From assembly GCA_964399625.1 (NCBI GenBank), contig CAYNSB010000039.1, positions 1 through 35,548 on the forward strand: a stretch of DNA of 35,548 bases. The letters are read 5' to 3'. Under the pieces are notes generated by a model that saw only the letters and a list, made by a program, of their open reading frames with translations, was not told where the DNA came from and made no database searches. The DNA is from CAYNSB01 sp964399625. Its GTDB lineage: Bacteria; Planctomycetota; Phycisphaerae; Phycisphaerales; UBA1924. Below are positions 8,170 through 16,652 of this stretch, in pieces. The position numbers were made by a program, and so were the translations under genes. Every line of letters begins with the position of its first letter. Positions within the stretch are counted from its first letter, which is position 1.

Positions 8170-9726
8170 ATGCGCTTCGATACTTCACAGCACATGCGCC
8201 TCGGGCAGCAGATGAAGCTCGCCCCGCGCATGATCCAATCGATGGAGATCCTGCAGATGCCCCTCGCCGAGCTCGAGGAGCGCATCGAGCAGGAGCTGGA
8301 ATCGAACCCCACGCTCGAGCTCGCGCAGGAGGACCCCGATCGCCGCGAGATGCTCGAGGCCCGCAAGGAGATCGAGCGCGACGCCCGCGACGGCGAACGT
8401 CCCCTCACCATCGACGAGAACTCCGCCTCCAACGACTTCGAGCGACTCGAGTCCTTCTCGCAGGACAACCCCGACTTCGTGGACAACGAGGAGCCCCACG
8501 CCGGGGCCCCCGAGCGCACCGCCCCCAGCGACTACGACCCCGGCGCGTACACCCGCGCCCGCAACGACGGCGAGCGCGACGCCAAGATGGACGCGATGGC
8601 CGCGACGCCCGCGCGATCGCTCCCGCTCTCCGATCAACTCCTGGACCAGTGGCACCTGGCCGAGGTGCCCACGGACGTCCGCGAGGCGGGCGAGCTGCTC
8701 ATCTCCTTCATCGAGGACGACGGGTTCCTCCGCACGCCCCTGGAGACCATCGCCGACCGCGCCCCCGAGGGGCACAAGCCCACGATCGAGCTGCTCACGC
8801 GGGCCCTGGGCGCGCTGCAGCAGACGCTCGAGCCTGCGGGCATCGCGGCCCGCGATCGGCGCGAGTGCCTGCTGCTGCAGGTGGACGCGATGCGCGAGGC
8901 GGCCCCGGTGCGCGATCTCGCGCTCGAGCACGCGCGCGTGCTCATCGACGAGCACCTGGAGGACCTCTCGCAGAACCGCGTGCCCCGCATCGTCGAGAAG
9001 ACGGGGTACACCCCCGAGCAGATCAACGCCGCCAAGGAGCGCATGAAGGGCCTCTCGCTCGCGCCCGCCCGGCGCCTCGTGGACGATGCGCCCCAGGCGA
9101 TCACGCCCGACGCCATCGTCGAGTACGACGAGGAGAAGGACACGTACGTCGCGTACCTCAACGACGCGCGCCTGCCCAACCTCCAGATCAACCGCGACTA
9201 CGCCATGATGGCCCGCGATCGCGCCGTGCCCGCCAAGGACCGCGACTTCCTCAAGAAGAACCTCTCCAACGCCCAGTGGCTCATCGACGCCGTGGGGCAG
9301 CGACGCGGCACCATGCTCCGCGTGATCAACATCGTCCTCCAGGAGCAGCGGGACTTCTTCGACCTGGGCCCGCAGGCGCTCCGCCCGCTGCCCATGACCT
9401 CCGTCGCGGAGCGCCTGGGCATCCACGTCGCCACCGTCTCCCGCGCCGTGAGCGAGAAGTACCTCATGACCCCGCGCGGCGTCGTGGCGCTCCGCAAGTT
9501 CTTCACCGGCGGGCTCGCCACCGACTCGGGCTCGGACATGTCCTACGACGCCGTCCGCGCCGCCCTCTCGGAGGTCATCGCCGCCGAGGACAAGTCCAAG
9601 CCCCTCTCGGACGACGCCCTCGCCGAGGAGCTCAAGCGGCGCGGCATCGAGATCGCCCGGCGCACCGTCGCCAAGTACCGCGAGCAGCTCCAGATCCCCG
9701 CCGCACGCCTGCGCAAGACGTTCTAG
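8170..9726 (+). CDS. rpoN: RNA polymerase sigma-54 factor
   Basis: A 518-residue alternative sigma factor that recognises -24/-12 promoters and needs ATP-driven activators. Region I is the N-terminal QHMRLGQQMKLAPRMIQSME stretch (about 7-26) with LQMPLAELEERI after it. Region II is acidic, as usual (about 55-135). The core-binding domain and the helix-turn-helix (TSVAERLGIHVATVSRAVSE) follow. The C-terminal RpoN box ARRTVAKYRE is at 496-505, a perfect match to the family signature. The start at 8170 has GGAG in the recR stop region (GTGGAGTAA) as ribosome site. It is co-transcribed with recR, which is not the usual partner: in proteobacteria rpoN sits with lptB and hpf. A sigma-54-like site upstream of recR raises possible autoregulation. 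Confidence 0.97.
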   Translation: MRFDTSQHMRLGQQMKLAPRMIQSMEILQMPLAELEERIEQELESNPTLELAQEDPDRREMLEARKEIERDARDGERPLTIDENSASNDFERLESFSQDNPDFVDNEEPHAGAPERTAPSDYDPGAYTRARNDGERDAKMDAMAATPARSLPLSDQLLDQWHLAEVPTDVREAGELLISFIEDDGFLRTPLETIADRAPEGHKPTIELLTRALGALQQTLEPAGIAARDRRECLLLQVDAMREAAPVRDLALEHARVLIDEHLEDLSQNRVPRIVEKTGYTPEQINAAKERMKGLSLAPARRLVDDAPQAITPDAIVEYDEEKDTYVAYLNDARLPNLQINRDYAMMARDRAVPAKDRDFLKKNLSNAQWLIDAVGQRRGTMLRVINIVLQEQRDFFDLGPQALRPLPMTSVAERLGIHVATVSRAVSEKYLMTPRGVVALRKFFTGGLATDSGSDMSYDAVRAALSEVIAAEDKSKPLSDDALAEELKRRGIEIARRTVAKYREQLQIPAARLRKTF

Positions 9727-9790
9727 GCCCGGCCGGTCATATCATCGGCCCTCACGGGGCGGGACGAGCGTCGGGGCGGGCGGAGGTTCC

Positions 9791-10585
9791 ATGAGCGGCA
9801 TCAAGGACATGTTGGGGCGCTCCGCCCCGGGCTGGTTCACCGAGACCCTCTGGCGCACACGGCGCGCCCTCGCCCCAAGCCCCACCCAGCTCCACGAGCG
9901 GAGCGTTTACGCCAAGCTGGGCAACCCGGACCACGTCCTCCGCGGACCGTTCAAGGGCATGAAGTACGGGCGCCTCTGCTACGGCGGCTCCACGCTCAAT
10001 CGCACGCTCGCCGTCTACGAGATGGAGATCTATCCCGCGGTCGAGGCCATCATCGCCGCCAACCCCGATCTCATCGCCGACGTGGGTTCCAGCGACGGGT
10101 ACTACGCCGTCGGCTTCGCGATCCGCCTGCCCAGCGTCCGCGTCGTCGCCTACGACATCCTTCCCATCTGTCGCCACCTCACCCGCGGCAACGCCGCCCG
10201 AAACAACGTTGCCTCTCGCGTCGAGGTCCGCGGCGCCGCCAGCGCCGAGGATCTGCAGCGCACGCTCGAGGGCGCCAAGCGCCCGGCCGTCATGTGCGAC
10301 ATCGAGACCGCCGAGCTCTTCGTCCTCGATCCCGACAAGGCCCCCGTCCTGCGTCGGTCCATCATCCTCGTCGAGCTGCACGACTCGATGAAGGCCGGCG
10401 TCTCGGCGGAGATCCGCCGGCGCTTCGAGGGCACGCACACCTTCGAGGCGATCATGCCCCGCGCCTACCGCGCGACGGACATCCCCGCCGACTACGGGCT
10501 CAGCGAGGGCGAATCGTTGCAGATCGTGGACGAGGCGCGCCACCCGGAGAACTTCTGGGGCCTGCTCCGTCCGCGCGCGTCCTAG
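9791..10585 (+). CDS. SAM-dependent methyltransferase (FkbM-like)
   Basis: A 264-residue cytoplasmic protein with a class I SAM-binding fold. Motif I is DVGSSDGYYAVGFA starting at Asp97, followed by the acidic strand end VVAYDI. A later segment with CDIETAELFVLDP and IILVELHDS resembles the catalytic half of FkbM-type enzymes (compare KIDVEGAE of the neighbouring gene). An N-terminal RGPFKGMKYG (51-60) is shared in form with QGPMKGKRWI of the convergent methyltransferase at 10596, so the two are probably distant paralogues. Ribosome site GGAGG (9782-9786) lies four bases before the ATG. A 5-bp stem (9731-9735/9746-9750) lies between rpoN and this gene but has no T-tract. The context of glycan genes suggests O-methylation of a sugar, which is inference. 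Confidence 0.75.
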   Translation: MSGIKDMLGRSAPGWFTETLWRTRRALAPSPTQLHERSVYAKLGNPDHVLRGPFKGMKYGRLCYGGSTLNRTLAVYEMEIYPAVEAIIAANPDLIADVGSSDGYYAVGFAIRLPSVRVVAYDILPICRHLTRGNAARNNVASRVEVRGAASAEDLQRTLEGAKRPAVMCDIETAELFVLDPDKAPVLRRSIILVELHDSMKAGVSAEIRRRFEGTHTFEAIMPRAYRATDIPADYGLSEGESLQIVDEARHPENFWGLLRPRAS

Positions 10586-10595
10586 GACGCGCCGC

Positions 10596-11342
10596 TCACT
10601 CCGCGAGCACCTCGTCGGTCTCCTCGAGGCTCTTGTCGCTCATCGACGACAGGCGGTACCCCCACGAGCGCAGCAGGTCGCAGCACTCGCGGTGCACCGG
10701 CGCCCCGTGCGTCGCCAGGAAAATCAGCGGACGCGCCCCGCCCGCGATCGTGCGCGCCGCGCCCCGCAGCACCATCGCTTCGGCCCCCTCTACGTCGATC
10801 TTCATCACGTCCGGGCGCGGCGCCTCGCCACGCTCGACCAATTCGTCCACGCTCACCAGCTTCACACGCACCCCGCCCCCGCTGGAGATCCGCCCCATCG
10901 CCCCGCTGCCCCCCTCCTGGAACGTCGCCTCGCCCGAGCGCTCGCTCACGGCCGCCTCGATCAGCGTCGCGTTCTGCACGCGGTTGATCCGCAGGTGCTC
11001 GCGCAGGAACGCGATGTTCCTCGGCAGCGGCTCGAACGCGACGACCCGCCCCTTCTCGCCCACGAGCTGGCTCGAGAGCAGCGTGTAGAAGCCGACGTTC
11101 GCGCCGATGTCCATCACCACCTGCCCCGGGCGCACCCGCGACACGAACAGCTTCTGCTTGTCCAGCTCGTAGCTGCCCAGCCAGCACCCGTGCACGTGCG
11201 AGCCGGCGATCCACCGCTTGCCCTTCATCGGGCCCTGCAGGATCGGCACCCGCGCCCCCCGCGGGATCAGGCGCAGCGGCAGGCGCGCCAGACGTCCTCG
11301 CAGCGAGGAACGCGGGACGCCGGAGAAATCGATCGTGCCCAC
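10596..11342 (-). CDS. FkbM family methyltransferase
   Basis: A 248-residue SAM-dependent methyltransferase. Motif I is VVMDIGANVGFYTLL (Asp78), typical of FkbM. VVAFEPLPRNIAFLREHL (about 100-117) ends with the ribose-binding Glu104, and MKIDVEGAEAMVLRG (180-194) is the diagnostic FkbM catalytic/structural motif. The start is a GTG at 11342, two bases after the flippase stop, preceded by a GGGAG ribosome site at six-base spacing; no suitable ATG is closer. Coupling to the Wzx-like flippase implies the substrate is an O-antigen or exopolysaccharide sugar, which fits many FkbM enzymes. It is convergent with the related methyltransferase at 9791-10585, with ten bases between the stop codons. Confidence 0.88.
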   Translation of the reverse strand: MGTIDFSGVPRSSLRGRLARLPLRLIPRGARVPILQGPMKGKRWIAGSHVHGCWLGSYELDKQKLFVSRVRPGQVVMDIGANVGFYTLLSSQLVGEKGRVVAFEPLPRNIAFLREHLRINRVQNATLIEAAVSERSGEATFQEGGSGAMGRISSGGGVRVKLVSVDELVERGEAPRPDVMKIDVEGAEAMVLRGAARTIAGGARPLIFLATHGAPVHRECCDLLRSWGYRLSSMSDKSLEETDEVLAE

Positions 11343-11344
11343 GC

Positions 11345-12964
11345 TCAGCTCCCTCGCTCGGGCGCGCCCTCCAGGCGCAGCGCCCGTGCCATCAGCACGC
11401 CCACCCGGCGCGGCGCCACCGCCAGCGTATCGACCAGGTGCGTGCGCGCCCACAGGCGCACCGCCACAGCGTAGCTCCCCGCGTACACCGCGCCCAGCGT
11501 CACCGCCCGCAACGCCTCGCCCAGCGGCACCCCGTGCCCGCGCACTCGGACCTGCCCCAGCGCCGGCCACGCCCCCCGCGACGACATCCACCCGTCCAGC
11601 GCCATCAGCGCCGCGCCCAGCGCCACCGCGATCATGTACGAGCGGGCCATCGCGCGGATCGCCGTCCCCGCCCCCACCCCCACGCTCCCCACCGCCCACA
11701 CGATCGACGCCACGCTCGACACGCTCATGACGATCCCGACGCTCATCGCCAGCCCCGAGGGCGTCCCCAGCGCCCACGCGCCCACCCCCGCCGCGACCGT
11801 CAGCGCCAGCCCGTTCCACAGCCAGAAGAAGAACAGCGCGCGGAACCGTCCCTGGGCCTGCAGCAGCGGCACGGGCACGCCGATCATGATCGCCCGCAGC
11901 GGGTACGCCGCCGCCAGCGCCGTCAGCGCCCACGCCGCGCCGCTCCACTTGCCCCCGAAGACCAGCGCCTCAAGCGCCGGGAACACGACCGCCGCCCCCA
12001 CGCACCCCGGCGCCGAGAGCAGCATCAGCGCGCGGATCGTGCGGATCACCGCCTGCCCCTGGCGCGCCGGGTTCCCGTTCAGGCGCGCCAGGATCGGGAA
12101 CAGCACGCTCATCAGGCTGATCGCGACGAGCATCTCCACCTGCGTGAGCATCTGCAGCGAGAACGTGAACACCCCCAGCGCCGCCGACGCCATGAACAGC
12201 CCCGCGGGCAGCGCGTACCCCTGGTTGGTCACGCCGTTGGCCACGCTCCCCAGCGACACCCAGATCGACCGCGAGAACAGGGGCCACCACTGGCGCGTGT
12301 CCGGGCGGCGCATCCACGGCGTGTCCCGCGTGTAGGCGTACGCCACCACGCCCTCGATCAGCAGCGACGCCACCATCGGCGCCACGATGCTCATCGCCCC
12401 AAAGCCCATCAGCGCCATCGCGATCTGCCCCACGTACCGCACCAGCGCCGACGCCGTGTACATCGCGCCCAGCTGCTTGAACCGCAGGTCGATCCGCAGG
12501 CGCGCCGTCAGGATCGACGCGGGCGTGCCCAGCGGGATCCCCAGCGCGATCACCCACACCAGGCTCGAGAACTCCCAGCGCGTCGCGACGAACCCGCTCT
12601 GCGCATACGCCGCGCCCATCCCCTCGCCCACTCCCCCGAGCGTGAGCCCCACGACGAGGTTGATGCAGAACATGAGCCAGAACGCCGAGCCCGACAGCTC
12701 GCGGTACTTCTCCGAACTCTGGATGAGCAGGTCGCGCACGCCCCCGTCGCGGAACCGCTCGACGAACCCCGCGACCGCCAGCGCCGCCCCGTACACGCCC
12801 AGCTCCGACGGGCTCAGCAGCGCCGCCAGGATCACCCAGGAGCCCATCGCCATCGCCCGCGTGATCGCGGTCGTCAGCGACATCCACGCCAGCCCGCCCG
12901 AGGCCACGCGCCCCAGCGCCTCCTTGGGCTCGCGGGCCTGGGGCTGGTCGGGCGTGGGGGTCAT
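11345..12964 (-). CDS. Wzx/MOP-type polysaccharide flippase
   Basis: A 539-residue integral membrane protein of the MATE/MOP lipid-linked oligosaccharide flippase superfamily. About twelve to fourteen hydrophobic segments are visible. The N-terminal GGLAWMSLTTAITRAMAMGSWVILAALLSPSELGVYGAALA reads as the first helices, with the usual LSPSELGVYGAALAV transition. EKYRELSGSAFWLMF begins the third helix. It is expected to flip undecaprenyl-linked repeat units across the cytoplasmic membrane. Start 12964 (MTPTPDQPQAREP) is chosen over in-frame starts up to 13210, which would run across the promoter and start of the divergent GDP-fucose synthase gene. The FkbM methyltransferase follows two bases downstream. 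No wzy polymerase or initiating glycosyltransferase is seen in the window. Confidence 0.88.
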   Translation of the reverse strand: MTPTPDQPQAREPKEALGRVASGGLAWMSLTTAITRAMAMGSWVILAALLSPSELGVYGAALAVAGFVERFRDGGVRDLLIQSSEKYRELSGSAFWLMFCINLVVGLTLGGVGEGMGAAYAQSGFVATRWEFSSLVWVIALGIPLGTPASILTARLRIDLRFKQLGAMYTASALVRYVGQIAMALMGFGAMSIVAPMVASLLIEGVVAYAYTRDTPWMRRPDTRQWWPLFSRSIWVSLGSVANGVTNQGYALPAGLFMASAALGVFTFSLQMLTQVEMLVAISLMSVLFPILARLNGNPARQGQAVIRTIRALMLLSAPGCVGAAVVFPALEALVFGGKWSGAAWALTALAAAYPLRAIMIGVPVPLLQAQGRFRALFFFWLWNGLALTVAAGVGAWALGTPSGLAMSVGIVMSVSSVASIVWAVGSVGVGAGTAIRAMARSYMIAVALGAALMALDGWMSSRGAWPALGQVRVRGHGVPLGEALRAVTLGAVYAGSYAVAVRLWARTHLVDTLAVAPRRVGVLMARALRLEGAPERGS

Positions 12965-13053
12965 GGTGCGTGGGTACGCTCCGGCGCGGAGGCTGTTCGC
13001 GCCCCGGGCGGGCCGATCGTAGCAGACGCCCGCCGACCCACGCCCCCGCTTTC

Positions 13054-13059
13054 TACACT
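13054..13059 (+). promoter_or_regulatory. TACACT -10-like box of the GDP-fucose synthase gene
   Basis: CTACACT (13053-13059) ends eight bases before the ATG, and no Shine-Dalgarno is present in between. The same CTACACT heptamer is found five bases before the DUF1844 gene and 13 bases before the gene at 21617-22192. It implies a start of transcription at or beside the ATG. Confidence 0.4.
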
Positions 13060-13067
13060 CAACACCC

Positions 13068-14042
13068 ATGCCCACGCCGCTCGCCAACCAACGCATCATC
13101 GTCACCGGCGGCGCCGGATTCCTCGGCCGCCACGTCGTCGAACGCCTCAAGGCGCGCGGCGTGCCCGACAAGAACATCGTCATCCCGCGCCGGGCGGGGT
13201 ACGACCTCACCTCCCTCGCCGACTGCCAGCGCCTCTACCGCGAGGCCTTCCCCGGCGCCAAGGCCGACCTCGTCCTCCACCTCGCCGCCGAGGTCGGGGG
13301 CATCGGCGCCAACCGCGCCAACCCGGGTCGCTACTTCTACGCCAACATGGCCATGGCCCTGCACCTCATCGAGCAGGCCCGCCTCGACGGGCTCATCGAG
13401 CGCGGCGGCAAGTTCGTCCAGGTCGGCACCATCTGCGCCTACCCGAAGTTCACCCCCGTCCCCTTCAAGGAGGACGACGTCTGGGCGGGCTACCCCGAGG
13501 AGACCAACGCGCCCTACGGCGTGGCCAAGAAGGCCGCCTGGCAGATGCTCGACGCGTACAAGCTCCAGTACGGGATGAAGTCCGCGTACCTCCTGCCCGT
13601 CAATCTCTACGGCCCGTGGGACAACTTCGACCTCTTCTCCAGCCACGTCATCCCCGCGCTCATCCGCAAGTGCCTCGAGGCCAAGGAGCGCCGCGACGAG
13701 AAGATGGTCTGCTGGGGCACCGGCAGCGCCTCGCGCGAGTTCCTCTACGTGGACGACTGCGCCGAGGGCATCGTCCGCGCGGCCGAGGCGATCGACGAGC
13801 CCACGCCCATCAACCTGGGCAACGGGCGCGAGATCACGATCAAGGACCTCATCCACCTCGTCGCGCGCCTCACGGGCTTCGAGGGCCGGATCGAGTGGGA
13901 CCACACCAAGCCCGACGGGCAGCCGCGCCGGTGCCTGGACGTCGAGCGGGCCAAGCGCCTCATGGGCTTCGAGGCCAAGATGTCCTTCGAGCAGGGGCTC
14001 AAGAACACGATCGAGTGGTTCCTCTCGCACCGCCCGCGCTAG
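13068..14042 (+). CDS. fcl: GDP-L-fucose synthase (GDP-4-keto-6-deoxymannose epimerase/reductase)
   Basis: A 324-residue short-chain dehydrogenase/reductase that performs the second and last step from GDP-mannose to GDP-L-fucose with NADPH. The cofactor loop is GGAGFLG (14-20). HLAAEVGGIGANRANPG (71-87) is a strong signature of the family. The catalytic motif is Tyr150-x3-Lys154 (YGVAKK), with VGTICAYPKF (119-128) where many homologues have a Ser in place of Thr121. PVNLYGPWDNFD and the substrate-binding region SREFLYVDD follow. Its partner enzyme Gmd is encoded 12.5 kb to the left on the other strand. The stop codon TAG overlaps that of the convergent yraN-like gene in the palindrome CTAG (14039-14042). 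An alternative NAD-sugar epimerase role is less likely. Confidence 0.93.
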   Translation: MPTPLANQRIIVTGGAGFLGRHVVERLKARGVPDKNIVIPRRAGYDLTSLADCQRLYREAFPGAKADLVLHLAAEVGGIGANRANPGRYFYANMAMALHLIEQARLDGLIERGGKFVQVGTICAYPKFTPVPFKEDDVWAGYPEETNAPYGVAKKAAWQMLDAYKLQYGMKSAYLLPVNLYGPWDNFDLFSSHVIPALIRKCLEAKERRDEKMVCWGTGSASREFLYVDDCAEGIVRAAEAIDEPTPINLGNGREITIKDLIHLVARLTGFEGRIEWDHTKPDGQPRRCLDVERAKRLMGFEAKMSFEQGLKNTIEWFLSHRPR

Positions 14043-14509
14043 AGCGCGACCGCCCCCTCGTGGTGCCGCACCGTCACGCGCTCGTCGCCGTCCGCGCCGC
14101 GCTCGATCTCGACCGCAACCACATCGATCCGCAGCGGGCGCCCTTCCCACCCGTTGGCGCGGACGACCCGTCGTGCGATCGCCCGCAACGCCCGCTCCTT
14201 GCGGCGATCGATCTGGCGCTCGGGCGCCACCTCGTTGCCCATCGCCGAGACGCCCGCCCCGCGCGTGCGCGCCTTGACCTCCGCGATCACGATCGTGCGC
14301 CCGTCCGACGCCTCGCAGATCAGGTCCGCCTCCGCGCGCACGCCCCCGCGCACCGGCCCGGGCAGCAGCGCGTTCCGCGCCAGCACGCGATACCCCTTCT
14401 CGCGCAGGTGCCGCTCCGCGTGGCGCTCGCCCTCACGACCCACCCGCGCCCGCGCCGATCGCGCCCCAAGCCCGAGCATCCGCGCCACCCGCGCCAGAGC
14501 CCCGCCCAT
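14039..14509 (-). CDS. YraN-like (UPF0102) protein with nuclease fold
   Basis: A 156-residue protein of the YraN/UPF0102 family, which has a Holliday-junction-resolvase-like restriction endonuclease fold and no settled function. Motifs are GREGERHAERHLREKGYRVLARN, then AEADLI and IVIAEVKARTRG, giving the E...D...ExK metal-site pattern of the fold. The family usually has GEIDLIA; here it is RAEADLICEA. The protein is somewhat longer than the usual ~120 residues, with extra N-terminal residues. ATG 14509 is annotated; a GTG at 14539 that overlaps the upstream stop as GTGA is an equally real option (ten residues more). It is probably co-transcribed with the lipoprotein PPIase gene upstream. Confidence 0.8.
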   Translation of the reverse strand: MGGALARVARMLGLGARSARARVGREGERHAERHLREKGYRVLARNALLPGPVRGGVRAEADLICEASDGRTIVIAEVKARTRGAGVSAMGNEVAPERQIDRRKERALRAIARRVVRANGWEGRPLRIDVVAVEIERGADGDERVTVRHHEGAVAL

Positions 14510-14535
14510 CCATCGCCCCCTCACGCCCCACCCAC

Positions 14536-15981
14536 TCACGAGCCCCCCAGCGGCCAGTACCGCTCGCCCGCGATGTCCACGACGCGCTCGGCCATCTCGT
14601 CCAGGCTGGAGAAACTCGCCCGGCGCTTGAGCCGCTCGAGGAACGCCCCGATCTCCTTGTTCCGCTGCGCCGTCGTCAGGCGATCGAAGATCTCCAGCTG
14701 CACGTCGCGATCGCTGAACGACCGCCGCACCTGCCTCGTCTCGTCGAGCCAGATCCACGCCAGCTCGCGCTGCTCGATCACGCGCCCGCGATCGTTCTTC
14801 GTCTCGGGCAGTTCCACGGGCCCGCTCCACCCGCCCTTGGTCAGCGTTCGCGCCGGCGCGTTGAGCGCGCCCAGGCGCGTCCCGTCGCGGAAGGGCGTCA
14901 CCTTCGCCAGGTCCCCGTCGAACCCCGCCTCCTTCGTCTTCCCGCCGCTCTCGCGGTTGAACGTGTTGATCTTCTCGCTCGCCAGGTCCGCGAAGGGCAC
15001 GCCCGAGGCCAGCCCGCTCTTGACGCGCTCCACCGCCGCCTCGTCCGCGGCGTCCACGCGGATCACGCGGAACGTCACCGTCGCGGGCGGGTTGAATTCG
15101 TCGAAGTGACGCTCGTAGTACAGGCGCGCGTCGCGCAGGCTCACGCGCACGCGCTTGACCACCTGCTGCAGCTGGAACTCGATCAGCGCCCGCTTCCGCT
15201 CCTCGCCCACCACCTTCTGCGACGTGAGCCCCTGCCGCCGCAGCTCGGCCTCGGCCGCCTCCTTGCTGCCCCCGCCCTGCTGGTTGATCTTCTTCTGCGT
15301 CTCGGCGATGAACGCGAGAAGCCCCTGCTTCTGCGGCTCGGTCAGCGCGCCCAACCCCTCGGCGACCATCAGCTCATCGTCGAGCAAGCTCGAGATCTGC
15401 TTGCGCACGAGCGCACGCGAGTCCTCGACCCACGCGCCGCGCGTCTTGCCGTCGCGCCGGTACTCCGCCGCCGTCTGCTCCAGGCGCGGGCCCAGGCGGA
15501 GCTCGTCGAGCAGCTCGCTCAGGCGGATCGCTCGCCCGTTCACCTCCCCCACCTTCGCCTCCACGACGTCGCGACGCGACACGGCCGCGCCACCCGCCTC
15601 CCCGCGCTCCGGGCTCGCGATCGTCGCGGGCGGGCCCGGGTCCGCGCGCACGCCGCCCGCCAGGTCCTCAAGCCTGCGAACCATCGCCGGGTCCGCCGCG
15701 CCGATCCGCATCCCCGAGGGAGGCAGCGTCAGCGTTCCCGCCTCGGCCCGCGGGGCCGCGCGCTCGGGCGCCTCCACCGACGTGGCGCTGGCGATCGGGT
15801 CCGACACGAACTCCGAGGGGGCCAGCTCGCGCGGCGCCGGAGCCGAGAGCGACCCGCTCTTGCATCCCCCCAACCCCGCGCACACCGCCCCCGCGCAGGC
15901 CAGCCCAGCGCACGCCGACAGCGTGCGAACCGCCCCGCCACCCATCCGCCTGAACATCCGTGCTCGCATCGGCGCTCCCAT
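14536..15981 (-). CDS. Lipoprotein with SurA/PrsA-type peptidyl-prolyl isomerase region
   Basis: A 481-residue predicted lipoprotein. After a basic N-terminus and a hydrophobic stretch it has the lipobox LGGC at 37-40 (Cys40 as lipid anchor). The middle part (KVGEVNGRAIRLSELLDEL, then a helical chaperone-like region) resembles the N-terminal domain of SurA/PrsA. It is followed by the parvulin-like segment starting VTFRVIRVDAADEAAVERV with PFADLASEKINTFNRESGG, similar to the PPIC rotamase fold but divergent. The protein likely assists folding of exported proteins at the membrane. Start 15981 has GAGGAG nine bases upstream; starts at 15969, 15957 and a GTG at 16002 are possible. The next gene downstream is the YraN-like one. 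Confidence 0.8.
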   Translation of the reverse strand: MGAPMRARMFRRMGGGAVRTLSACAGLACAGAVCAGLGGCKSGSLSAPAPRELAPSEFVSDPIASATSVEAPERAAPRAEAGTLTLPPSGMRIGAADPAMVRRLEDLAGGVRADPGPPATIASPERGEAGGAAVSRRDVVEAKVGEVNGRAIRLSELLDELRLGPRLEQTAAEYRRDGKTRGAWVEDSRALVRKQISSLLDDELMVAEGLGALTEPQKQGLLAFIAETQKKINQQGGGSKEAAEAELRRQGLTSQKVVGEERKRALIEFQLQQVVKRVRVSLRDARLYYERHFDEFNPPATVTFRVIRVDAADEAAVERVKSGLASGVPFADLASEKINTFNRESGGKTKEAGFDGDLAKVTPFRDGTRLGALNAPARTLTKGGWSGPVELPETKNDRGRVIEQRELAWIWLDETRQVRRSFSDRDVQLEIFDRLTTAQRNKEIGAFLERLKRRASFSSLDEMAERVVDIAGERYWPLGGS

Positions 15982-16044
15982 CCGGGCATTCTCCTCGCCC
16001 ACGCCCGATGCAGTCTATCGCACGGGCCGCGCCCCGCGCACCCC

Positions 16045-16050
16045 TACACT
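16045..16050 (+). promoter_or_regulatory. TACACT -10-like box of the DUF1844 gene
   Basis: CTACACT (16044-16050) ends five bases before the ATG of the DUF1844 gene, with no ribosome-binding site between. It belongs to the recurrent TAnnnT-near-start pattern of this window and points to a leaderless message. Confidence 0.4.
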
Positions 16051-16055
16051 TGCCC

Positions 16056-16625
16056 ATGACCGACCCACAACCCGGCAAACTCATCATCGACTCCGACTGG
16101 AAGGCCCAGGCCCAGGCGGAGAAGGAACGCCTCGCCGCCGCCGAGAAGGCCAAGCAGGCCGCCAAGCCGGACCCCCGAGCGGGCGCCGCGCCCGAGCCCG
16201 GCGCGGGCGGTCCTCCGGGCGAGGGCGAGTACGAGGCCCCAGTCCCGGATTTCATCGAGCTGGCCCGCATGCTCGCCAGCCAGGCTCTCCTCTACTTGGG
16301 CGCGATGCCCGACCCCGAGACCGGCCGCCGCCTCGTCTCCCTCGAGATGGCCCAGTTCAACATCGACCTGCTCGCCATGCTCGAGGAGAAAACCAAGAAC
16401 AACCTGAGCGAGCAGGAGAAGGCCTTCCTCACCCGCATCCTCTACGAGCTGCGCATGCAGTACGTCGAGATCGGAAAGGCCGTCGCCAAGGCCGTCGAGC
16501 AGGGACGCATCGCCCCGGGCGGCGGGCCCATCGGCATCGGGCCCCCGGGCGCCGCTCCGGGCATGTCCGCCGGCGGCATCGTCACGCCGGGAGTCATCCC
16601 GCCGATCAATATCAAGGGCTCCTAG
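16056..16625 (+). CDS. DUF1844 domain protein
   Basis: A 189-residue soluble protein. The N-terminus (MTDPQPGKLIIDSDWKAQAQ) begins a charged helical region of Ala/Lys/Glu, followed by a Pro/Gly-rich linker. The conserved core is PDFIELARMLASQALLYLGA through NNLSEQEKAFLTRILYELRMQYVE, which is the DUF1844 domain; LASQALLYLG followed by DLLAMLEEKTKNNL is its recognisable signature. The function of the family is unknown. The C-terminus is Gly/Pro-rich and probably disordered. The gene lies alone between divergent and convergent neighbours. Confidence 0.85.
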   Translation: MTDPQPGKLIIDSDWKAQAQAEKERLAAAEKAKQAAKPDPRAGAAPEPGAGGPPGEGEYEAPVPDFIELARMLASQALLYLGAMPDPETGRRLVSLEMAQFNIDLLAMLEEKTKNNLSEQEKAFLTRILYELRMQYVEIGKAVAKAVEQGRIAPGGGPIGIGPPGAAPGMSAGGIVTPGVIPPINIKGS

Positions 16626-16652
16626 CCCGAGCGATCGCCCGCGCGAAAGCCC

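Noticed and set aside
9731..9750. Stem GGCCG/CGGCC after rpoN as a terminator
   Set aside because: Five pairs with a ten-base loop and no T-run; too weak to list.
11438..15109. Very long plus-strand open frame over the flippase, fucose synthase and PPIase genes
   Set aside because: Composition (Arg/His/Pro/Ala) is that of an antisense or shifted GC-rich frame, and it crosses several genes with recognisable motifs on both strands.
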